DNA from: Lineus longissimus
Taxonomy: Eukaryota; Nemertea; Pilidiophora; Heteronemertea; Lineidae
Assembly: GCF_910592395.1 (NCBI RefSeq)
Contig: NW_027020281.1
Location: 157,869-221,868, forward strand
DNA: 64,000 nucleotides
Direction of reading: 5' to 3'
In this document: positions 1 to 10,300 of the stretch, in pieces
How positions within the stretch are numbered: the stretch's first letter is position 1
How the letters are laid out: every line of letters begins with the position of its first letter
Program-made: the position numbers and the translations under genes
The notes under the pieces: generated by a model
Seen by the model: only the letters and a program-made list of their open reading frames with translations
Told to the model about the DNA's origin: nothing
Database searches by the model: none

Positions 1-811
1 AAGGCTGCTTTGATGCCAATACGGGCGGCTGTGGCATCATAGCGGGCGACTGTATCGTCAAGTGTCAGGACTGGCGGCTGTGGCGACATAACGGGCGGAT
101 GCGGCGTCAGGATTGGCGGCTGTGACGATTCGAACACTCGAGCTTCTACATTATCGTGATGTGGTGGATTTTCCTGACGTGGCGTCGGCTTTTTGTCCGC
201 TTCTTCCTTGAGAGACATTCCAGGGGCCCCAGTAGCTTCATCACCCTTAGCTTCGTCACTCGTGGCCTTTTCTACCTTGGCTTCGTCACCTGTACTATCG
301 TTATATTCCGAAGGTTCCGCAAAGCTGACATTTCGTCTGGCATGCCGGGGTGGAGGCAATGTGGTGAGGCTGGCCTCCATCCTCCTAATTTCTTCTCGCG
401 TCTTCTCAAGTTCATCCTCCAATGACTTATAATTGAAGTGACGATCAGTTTCTAGGCCTACACTTTCAAACTGAGGGCTATGCATATGTGACGAGAGTTG
501 GGACTTACTTAATTCACGCCGCTGTTTCATGTAGTCGTGTGCTACTTGTTCGGCTAAGTCATATTTGTTGGCGATCTCGTCCATCTCGTCATCAAAAACG
601 GCTGCCTTTTTCTCCAGGCTGGATCCGGAGCCTCGGCAACGGTCGGTATATTCCGAATATGTCATGTACACATCTTGGTATATTCCGTATAAAGTATCCA
701 ATCGTAATCGAATATCCGCATTTGTACGTTTATGTCGAATTCCGAAAACAAACGATCCATGCCTTTCTCAAAGGCTTTTCGAATACGGGAACGCTCACTG
801 ACAAAATCCAT
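1..811 (-). pseudogene. Gag-like ORF, frameshifted and cut by the window edge
   Basis: The frame opens at the ATG at 811-809 shortly after the primer site. It encodes a short charged N-terminal segment (MDFVSERSRIRKAFEKG). A second frame is open from about 766 to position 1. Sensible protein sequence passes from the first frame to the second near 720-730, so a single-base frameshift lies there. The downstream part has a predicted coiled coil (SLEDELEKTREEIRRMEASL, about 420-360), then a Lys/Glu/Pro-rich tract and a proline-rich stretch (PPILTPHPPVMSPQPP, about 120-70). No CCHC knuckle is seen before the edge. The Gag assignment rests mainly on position after the LTR and primer site. A cellular coiled-coil protein is less likely. 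Confidence 0.5.
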
Positions 812-823
812 CTGTACAACTGC

Positions 824-835
824 GCTCTGCTACCA
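824..835 (-). promoter_or_regulatory. Primer binding site, initiator tRNA-Met type
   Basis: The minus strand reads TGGTAGCAGAGC. This is complementary to a tRNA 3' end of the form ...CTCTGCTACCA. Animal initiator tRNA-Met ends in CTCTGCTACCA, so 11 of the 12 bases match. Its place just inside the LTR end and just before an ATG-started frame supports a role in priming reverse transcription. Confidence 0.6.
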
Positions 836-837
836 AA

Positions 838-1140
838 TGTTAAGACGATTGCTCCAAACAAACGGCAAAGAACGATAACGACGTAGATCATAATATATCT
901 ATAATCTCTCAAATGGATAACATCTTTACGTTTCGGTGACAATACGAATACTCACTAAAATCATGAGAAAGAGTCCAAGCATCCCTTAACCTGATACTAT
1001 GAGATAACATTAGCAGAATACGATTGACGTCAATTTCGTGGAAGCGTGATACCATTTCGGATGATAGTGACTCATCAGGCCTATGAGCAACAGTCAGCTG
1101 ATAGTGATGACACGAATCTGCATCCGTGTCGGGTGGTACA
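838..1140 (-). repeat. Probable 5' long terminal repeat
   Basis: On the minus strand this 303-bp block begins TGTACCACCCGACACGG and ends CGTCTTAACA, so it has the TG...CA ends typical of LTRs. Its inner end lies two bases from a tRNA-complementary primer site. The outer boundary is inferred from the TGT/ACA ends only. The partner LTR is not in the window, so neither identity between LTRs nor a target-site duplication can be checked. Confidence 0.5.
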
Positions 1141-1242
1141 AAGATGCTGGGCTAATTAGAGTAAATGAAACTGTAAATCCATTAAACTATCTATAACATT
1201 TAAAACCCTTCTGAACAATACATGCTCCTAATTCGTTTTCAG

Positions 1243-1353
1243 ATGCTAAAGTGAAGGTTGCGAGCAAAGGACAATGTTCCAAAGGGATCAGTGCAGACGC
1301 TTCAAGGCCCGCTGAAACGGGAAAGTCCATGCGCACCAAAAGGTCGAAGAAAT
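1243..1353 (+). CDS. Coding exon a of the recombinase-like gene (first recognised)
   Basis: A pyrimidine tract and AG precede 1243, and GTGAGT follows 1353. It reads AKVKVASKGQCSKGISADAS and continues basic to ...TKRSKK, with two leading and one trailing split-codon bases. It looks like a basic, low-complexity, possibly nuclear-localising segment. It has the same phase and a similar start and character as the next exon, so the two may be duplicates. Upstream exons must exist (phase 1) but were not found, and an LTR element occupies the sequence just upstream. Confidence 0.55.
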
Positions 1354-4300
1354 GTGAGTACCGGAGTGACATGACCTGTTAATAATAAGTATTTCTTCAA
1401 TGCTGAATGGCGAGGTTACATCTCGTAGCACAGCCCAATATTCAATTAATTACTGAAGACTGCAATGAAACGATCTTACGCCTGCAGCAAAGCAACAATC
1501 AAGGCTTCCATCCGTCAGTGGATGGGACAAGCCTTAAAGGAGCATTGTATTCGATGCAGTAAACTGTCAAATAGGGGCCCCGTACCCCTACCGTGGGCCC
1601 CCACTCATGCATTGAGACATGGTTTGGTAACATGGTTTGCTTTTGTGCATTTTGCATTTGTTTTTATAAAACACACTTTCTCACTATATTGCAGATGCCG
1701 AACAGGATGTTGAAAGCAAAAAGGGGAGAATCAACGAGTCTCGTAATACCCATCAGTCTAAACGAACTGATAAGACAGAAAAACAATGTGGGTATTAAAT
1801 TTGTCTGTGGTGATTCCACCTATCCCGAAATGGTGGGTTTGTGAGAGTCGTGTCCGACCCCGGTCTTTCCCGGGCTTGAGAAAACCTGCTCGCGTTCACA
1901 CGTTGGGATTTTCAGTACATGTTCCTTTCACATCAATCAATGATCGAGGGCTCTGATGGATACAGTAAGCCACAACTTGAGAAGCAACACACTATTTAAT
2001 CAACCAGAACCACAGTATCTTACCAGCCACAGAATAAACACCTGCCTTGTTTCGAGCCGTCTGGATGCATGGGCCTCCTTCATGTTGATTGACCGGGTCT
2101 CCTGTTCATTGACGTAAGGTGATAAGACACCTGATTCATCAGCCAGCAATCGACTCCGATTATGATGTTGTTTTTTTCAGTTCTTTGCGTGCTTGTCCCC
2201 TTCACCAAGAAAATCCAGCTGCGTTACACAGAATATGATTACTACATGTATAGTCTGTTTTTTTTTACTTTCTCGAGTCTGACCGAGTCCTAACACTTCA
2301 TTTTGATCGTTGCAGTTGATGCTCTTATGCAGCCAAGGGTTGTGAATCTACTAGGAAGCGTCACTGATGGTTCTACTATTGATGTAAGTTGACAAGGAAA
2401 GTTCACCAACTGATCGGGAGATGTCATGGTTGTTCCATTCAAACTCTTTACCAGAAAAAAGCCCTCTCCCCTTTCCTCATATTCTATCTCCTCCTCTTCC
2501 TATCCTCCCCTACCACTCCAACCTCTCCGGGCCAATTCCCATGCCTCATATTTTTTCCCCTTTCCCGACATTGTCTCTCGCTCTCCAACGGCCCCAGGCG
2601 AATTAAACCTTCCCAGCCTTCTCGATGTGGGCGGAGGGGGGGGATAAATGACCCTTATGACAAGCAGCTCCTCATGGTAATCGTTTAGTGCAACCCCCGA
2701 GGTGCAACCGTAAAAAAGCAAGACGCGCCTAAATATTCGGAAAGGGAAAGACAAGGCGAGAGAATTGAGAGGGTGGAGGGCCTGGGTGGGGGAGGGAGAG
2801 TTGGCACTAGAGACATCTCGTCATAGTGCCAAAGTCTCGTAATGAAAGTATTTCTTGAGAATCATCTTATCATGCTTATTGCTCTGATGGTTCAAACATG
2901 AAAGACATTACAGAATCAGCGATTCACTTTTTTTAGGATGTGGGCAGCCAGCAACAAATGAAGGAGATGGACAGCAGGCAACAAATGACTTATCATTTCG
3001 AAGAAACTGCCGAGAAAGGTGAGGTCACTTCTACCTAATTCACAAAAAAACGCCAGCAGGAGGGGGGGGCAGGGAGCAAATCATATGTCGACCCAAACAG
3101 GTCCAGGATCTTTCGATGATAATGCCTTTGATGAGAAACGCACGGGGAGAAAGACAGGCTACTGCATGGTGACATGCAAGATATTCTTTCCTGTAGCTAA
3201 TTTAGCTCTCGATAAGTTGTTTCTGATATCCGCTAGTCAAAGATAGATAAAAACGAGAGGGCGAACAAAATTACTGATTGCGGGAAATTTCATGTCTCTC
3301 AAAATTGTGGTGTGTTTTTTTTCAGTTTATGCTGTAATGCAGCCAGTTGTTGTGGATTTGTGTAGGAGCTCTGACGGTTCTTCTTTAGAGACTGATGTAA
3401 GTATGTTACTTTGCTCTGCCCCACCGCAATTCTACAAATTGAGGGGTCAAAAGAGCATGCGTTCCCCTTTGAATCATAAAGTGCCCAAAAAAGTATTTTG
3501 CATTTACTAGGTCGTAGTAGGTAACAAAGTAATCTTCACTTCTACTCTGCTGAACACATCAACGCTATTTAGAATCCACAAACCTTAACCCTTTCTCGAA
3601 ATATGTATCAATAATGTGACAAATGTTACAATCGGATGACATTAAAACTACTAACTGGCTCCACTATTTTAGACATACATAGCACTCTTCCTTAATATAT
3701 TGACTTCAGGAGCATTCCATTTTATAAACATGTGGTAGGCCTATTCATCTCCAATCTCTCCTGAATTACAATGGGCACAAAATCGTGCAGTTCGATCTCT
3801 CTTTCTCAATATCAAAACAAAACGCGTGTAATAGCCATACAATATCATCCCTTATTTTGGTGACCAGATGGAATTAGAGAGGTTGATCTGAGAACGAAAA
3901 CGAATTCAGCTACGAGCACCAAAATCAAAATGGCTCATAACCAAATTATGAAGTCGCATTCCACATTAATATAAGTACCGGTACACCTACAGCGCGAGGG
4001 CTTATCAATATGGTGAAACGTCAAATCGCTTCCTTCCTAGATTGTCTGGAACCGGTGCTAATCGACCTCGTACTGTAAAATCCACTTTGTCTCGCACTTC
4101 CAAATCCTCACCCTGGGTTACTGAGTACTCAAAGGCCTAGCAGACCCCTATTATAAGATCTGGGTAGATTTTATTTTGCAGAATACAAACCTTGTGAATA
4201 CAAGAAGGTATACCCATCAAATAACATCCACCCAGTTGCTCGAAACTGATGCCAATCACACCTCAAGCAACCAGGTTCAAAACTTGGAAGTGTCGAGACA

Positions 4301-7300
4301 GAGTGATTTCTACAGTACGTCGTTCTCGTTCTCGGAAAACATCTTAATGCCTCCATTTCTGGATATTCTTGCATGAATGAACCTTGATTGTGTAAAACCG
4401 AAACCTTGTTCACTTCTTCAGGTTATATATCCAATTGTCACCTCTACCCATGCCAAAAGACAATGCGGAAGTGAAGACTGTACCATCGATTGTCCGATCA
4501 TCACCTCTACCCCTGCCAAAGGACAATGCGGAAGTAATGAATTTACCATCGATACAACAGCTAACAAGGCCTTTTGCAATCAGGTAACTGTTTAGATTAC
4601 AAGCAACGAGCTGTGCGAGATAGAGACCTTCGCGCACAAACGGAATAGGTTATTTGTGACAAATAATCCCTTGGCCAGATCCACACTCTATTCCCTTTAC
4701 AAGAATGCTCTTTATAGGATTTAACCGTTTAGGCCATAGGACGAATCTGAAAAAGCTGCTAGAAATTGTTTAGGCCAACACACTCAGGGACCACCTGAAA
4801 ATTGGTGTGTAGGATAATTGAGGGGTGCCCTTTCTGAATATAAGTTTTTCTAGTTCGTAAATGTTCACATTTACGGTAAATTAACCCCTTTCTTGACGGG
4901 GCGCTCAAAAACCGATACTAAGTTCTTTAGACTATTCCTTAGCCCTTTTCTGCACCAAAACACAATACATGATGGTCAGTAAGTTGTACAGCTAATTGCA
5001 GATGAACATTTATGTTATTTTAGACTAGTTGCTTAGTGTGCATTCTTGTAAAGGGAATGATGTTTCTTTTTACACGGAGTACGCAGGCGGGACTGAAATG
5101 TGTAAAACTCAAATCCATCTCCTGCATGTCTACTTTCCACGGGTTCACCTTAACCTTTCCCAATTAAGTATGTTAATTTATTTCAGGACGAGAGTAGCCG
5201 ACTGATGGCATGTATCTTGGAGGAAACCACGGAGAAAGGTATGTTTTCAGTTGTTACCAGCTTGATATATTTTATGTTCACGGGGTAACATATTGTATCC
5301 CCAGGTCTCAAGCAACACTAGCCTACATCTGAAATAGGGACTACACTACGATTGGTCCATGGAAAAGACAAGCATCTTTCCACACGTCACTTAGTCAGCA
5401 TGATCCTAACATAAAAACATTACCATTTCAGATACTTACACGTGCGGGGGATGCAAGAGAACCTTTAACGACTTAGATAGATTCATAGCACACAAGCATA
5501 CGCTGTGTAGGGGTGATAGCAAAAACGTTCCAAGTATTGTCTTGAAAGAAGAGAAGAGCGCTGACGAGGGTACAAGGCAACCAACTCAAGAAAACACGCA
5601 TCTGCTGTCATGGGTGGAGAGGAGTCAGCCTGATGGTCAGGAAGGAATGACAAATCTGCAATTATTTGTGGGAAGAGGCCAGCCAGATGGCCAGGAACGA
5701 ACTGAGAAAAAAGGTCACACCACTGCAAGTGGGGGAGATTGTCATGACGACGGAGATTTTGTTTGCATGCGATCCTTCCAGTTGCAAGTGTCATTTGAAG
5801 ATGAAGATGATTCAATTATTGGGCAAACCGAGCACGAATCTAATGAGGGGCGTATATTGCAGGAATTAACAGATGAAAATGCAGATCGACACTCAACAAA
5901 GGGGGCTGGGGGTCTAGTGCAGGAGCCAACAGAGGAAGATGCTGATAAAAAATCAACTGTGGGGAGTCTAGTACAGGAGCCAACAAAGGAAGATTCTGAT
6001 CGACAATCAATTGAGGCGAGTCTAGTGCACGAGTCAACAGACGGAGATGCCGAACAACAATCAACAGATGGGTCAAAAGATGGGAGTCTAGTGCAGGAGT
6101 CAACAGACGGAGATGACGATCGACAATCAACAGAGGGGTCAAAAGATGGGAGTCTAGTGCAGGAGTCAACAGACGGAGATGACGATCAACAATCAACAGA
6201 TGGGTCAAAAGATGGGAGTCTAGTGCAGGAGTCAACAGACGGAGATGCCGAACAACAATCAACAGAGGGGTCAACAGATGGGAGTCTAGTGCAGGAGTCA
6301 ACAGACGGAGATGACGATCAACAATCAACAGATGGGTCAAAAGATGGGAGTCTAGTGCAGGAGTCAACAGACGGAGATGCCGAACAACAATCAACAGAGG
6401 GGTCAACAGATGGGAGTCTAGTGCAGGAGTCAACAGACGGAGATGACGATCAACAATCAACAGAGGGGTCAACAGATGGGAGTCTAGTGCAGGAGTCAAC
6501 AGACGGAGATGACGATCAACAATCAACAGAGGGGTCAAAAGATGGGAGTCTAGTGCAGGAGTCTACAGACGGAGATGACGATCGACAATCAACAGAGGGG
6601 TCAAAAGATGGGATTCTGATGCAGGAGTCAACAGACGGAGATGACGAAGATGCTGATCAACAATCAACAGAGGGCTCAAAAGATGGGAGTCACGTGCAGG
6701 AATCAACAAACGGAGATGACGATCGACAATCAACAGATGGGAGTCTAGTGCAGGAGCCAACAGAGGAAGATGCTGATCAACAATCAACAGATGGGAGTCT
6801 AGTGGAGGAGCCAACGGAGGAAGATGACGATCAACAATCAACAGATGGGAGTCTAGTGCAGGAGCCAACAGAGGAAGATGCTGATCAACAATCAACAGAT
6901 GGGAGTCTAGTGGAGGAGCCAACAGAGGAAGATGCTGATCAACAATCAACAGATGGGAGTCTAGTGGAGGAGCTAACGGAGGAAGATGACGATCAACAAT
7001 CAACAGATGGGAGTCTAGTGGAGGAGCTAACGGAGGAAGATGACGATCATCAATCAACAGATGGGAGTCTAGTGCAGGAGCCAACAGAGGAAGATGCTGA
7101 TCAACAATCAACAGATGGGAGTCTAGTGGAGGAGCTAACGGAGGAAGATGACGATCAACAATCAACAGATGGGAGTCTAGTAGAGGAGCAAACGGAGGAA
7201 GATGACGATCAACAATCAGCAGATGGGAGTCTAGTGCAAGAGTCGATAGATGGAGATGACGATACTCAGGAATCAACAAATGGAGATGCTGATCGACAAT

Positions 7301-10300
7301 CAACAGAAGGAAGTCTAGTGCAGGTGTCGATTGATGAGGAATCAACAGAGGGAAGCCTATGGCAGGAGCCAGATGATGGGGAACTTGACCGCCAATCGAC
7401 AGATGGGAGCGAACTGCAGGAATCAAATTCTGTTGAAGCAGATCATCAATCAACAGAAGGGAGTGATTCAGAAAATTTAATTGACGAGGATGCCGAGAAG
7501 AAAAAAGAGTGTGTATCAGGACCAGGCGATGTAAAATCCAAGTATCCATCAGGTTCGTATTAATGTCCACTTACAGAAATTGAACTTTACGCTCTTGGAA
7601 GTTTTTGGAACTATCTGATCTTCCTTTACCAGAATCTCAGCAACTGATTTTAAAGATGCAGGAAGACATAGGGAATGGTGTTTGGAAATATCGAAACCAC
7701 GATAAATTAGAATGACTGCTGCATACTACCTCTCAAAATCTCGAAAGTGAATAATTCTCTTTGCAGTGACGGTTCCTGGGTTTCGTAGAAAAGAAGATGG
7801 TTCCAGAAACTACGATAGACGTCATGCATGTTATTACTGTGGACGGTTGGTGGCAAAGATACGAAGGCATTTAGAACAGTGTCATGGAGATGAGGTGGAG
7901 GTTATTCGCATCCTTGCATTAAATGACAAGCAAAGAGCGTCTAAAGAGATTGAAAGGATTCGTTTGAAAGGAAATTTTAATCATAATATCAATGTGCTGC
8001 ACTTAGGGGAAGGTGAACTCATAGTCTCGAGGCGTCCAAGTGGTAGGCGCAATGCTGATGAATATCTGCCATGTGTCCACTGCTTGGTATTCCTCCATCA
8101 GGATGAAGTGTGCAGGCATGCAAAGATATGCCAGTTCAATCCGGGCTCAGCTGCCGCGGCTGCCGATGATGACATAGATGATGACGATGCCAATGACAAC
8201 GACACTCACCAAGACCGTGTGCAGTCATCAAAGGTGCAAAGTCGTATTTTCCTGGATGCTGCAACAATTGGAAATGACGGTAGTGCGGCCGAATGGTGTC
8301 AGCTTAAGGAAGCGGTTATCTATCAGATGCGACATGACACTGTGGTATCGATAATTGAAAAAGATTCCCTCATAATGAAGTTTGGGGTGATCTTGCTGAA
8401 CAAACTTGGTCACAAAAAGCGAAACATCATATCTCAGCGTCTGCGTCAGCTAGGGAGATTCCTTATTGCCTTCCGTACATTACACAATGACAACTTCATC
8501 TCCCTATCTGAAATATTATGTGGGAAACATTTTGATGTCGCAGTGAAAGCAACTAGGGAGCTTTGTTGCGTGAGTAAGGAGACAACAATGACTGGTGTAA
8601 ATCTATTGGACAGTCCGAGCATTGGTCTCCACATCGGACATACGCTGAGGAAGTGTGCGCTGGTGAAACACGGTATTGGGTTAAGGAGAATGGACAATGC
8701 CATGGTTGACGAAGCTCAAGTATTCCTCCAGTTGTTTAATGCCGAGTGGACTGAATTAGTATCATCTCATGCACTACAGAGTCTCAAGGAACGTAAATAC
8801 AACAGCGTTGAACTGATTCCTATTACTGCCGATTTAATTAAGCTGCGTGGGCATCTTCAAAAGATTTTGCCTGAACTTGAGACAGATCTCCAGCAGAACA
8901 CATCACCAGCTTCATGGCGAAAACTCGCGGAGGTCGTATTTTCAATCGTGACATTGTTTAACAAGCGGAGAGGCGGTGAGGTCGCAAGGATGCACCTATC
9001 ATGCTTTGTTGAGAGGCCAAAGTGGAAGGAACATCGAAACGAAGACATCCTATTATCACTCTCTGCACTTGAACTGAGGCTGATGGACAGGTAAGCGTTT
9101 TTCGTCACAAGCACATAGACCCTCTAAAAGAATAGACATGCAACTAGGCTGTATCGGCCACGTGACCAACCCAAGCACACTTGCTGATGTTTCCGAGGGG
9201 TGTTTTGCACCGTGAGTTTCCACGCATGATGTTTGTGTTTTTTTAACAATGTTTGTCTCGCTCGCTAGTATTCGTCTGATCATTTTCTTTTGCAAGTTCA
9301 TTATGACTTTGCTCAATTTTTCGCGGTTTTGACAAAAATGATACCTTTTTTGTTCCCTAAAGAGAACGCAGAAAAACATCAAATCGTCCTGGAAAAGTCC
9401 CAAACGCTGTCACCAAATTTCACCTACAAAATCTCTTATTTTTCTGCACAAATGATTAGCATAACCAATCACAGTCTAATTTATTTACCCTACAACTGGG
9501 TCATTATCGAATTACTATGGCAATTTTAAATAACACAATCGCAAAAATTATCTACCCTACTATTGGTAGAGCGATTATCGAATTGCGATGGCAACATTAT
9601 TCCTCCGATACCGTAGATAATATGTAATTCATGTTGTACTCTTTTCTTACAGCTTAGACATGGTCCAATTACCCGGAAAGCGTAACAGAAAAGTGCCGTT
9701 ACTCCTCAAGCCGGACTGGATAAGAGCGATGCAGCTTCTTGTTGAAAAGCGAACCGAATGCGGTGTTGACAGTGAATATTTCTTTGCGATTCCTGGAGCA
9801 AAGTCGTATCTATCACCTTGGAAGGTAAGAAGCAGTTTTCATTATATTCAAAACCAACAAATGGTTTTCGAATCAATAGAGGGTCCACCTAATGCTTGGT
9901 CTTGTGGATCCCCCTTGTATGAGGCGCCATGTGGGAATTAAATTATTTGACGTAATTATTTGAAATAAGCAAATTATATCGAAATAAATGAGTGAACCAA
10001 GTCAAGATTATTTCCAAACCATAAATTTGCTTATTCAATTGTATTCAAACCATTTACTGTTCCTATCGATATTGTTTCAAACAATGAATTTGCTCTCTTT
10101 TGATTATATTCATCCAATAAAACAACGTAACTTTATTGTTTTCAAATAATACATTTTCTGAATATCCGTGGTTTCAAATAATCAAACTGTCTCGAAATGA
10201 TGGTTTGTTAAATAATCAAAATTAAAAAAGTCATGGTTTCTCAAACCAGGAAATTGTCCATTGCATTGGATGATAAACAATCACGCACAAAATCATTATT

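Larger units (their letters stand above)
1..1140 (-). mobile_element. 5' part of an LTR retrotransposon, truncated by the window edge
   Basis: Read on the minus strand, this interval shows the usual order of an LTR element. There is a probable 5' LTR (1140 down to 838), a two-base spacer, a primer binding site (835-824), and a gag-like reading frame starting at the ATG at 811-809 and continuing past position 1. Pol and the 3' LTR would lie outside the window, so the superfamily (Ty3/gypsy, BEL/Pao or copia) cannot be assigned. The element lies head to head with the multi-exon gene that starts on the plus strand about 100 bases away. It may sit in an upstream intron of that gene. A frameshift in the gag-like frame suggests a decayed copy. 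Confidence 0.65.

Noticed and set aside
156-432. Plus-strand ORFs near the left edge
   Set aside because: The minus strand carries a longer, better open frame with coiled-coil and proline-rich features and an upstream primer site.
2389-2754. Overlapping ORFs in a pyrimidine-rich stretch
   Set aside because: Low-complexity intron sequence without coding character.
5840-7570. Two long minus-strand ORFs (232 and 335 codons) opposite the acidic repeat
   Set aside because: They are antisense shadows of the plus-strand coding minisatellite. Their repeats (HLLTPLLIVDRHLRLL-like) simply mirror it, and there is no independent start or splice support.
7766-7768. Start codon for a separate gene at exon i
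   Set aside because: The bases are GTG across an AG acceptor, not ATG; phase and splice signals make it an internal exon.
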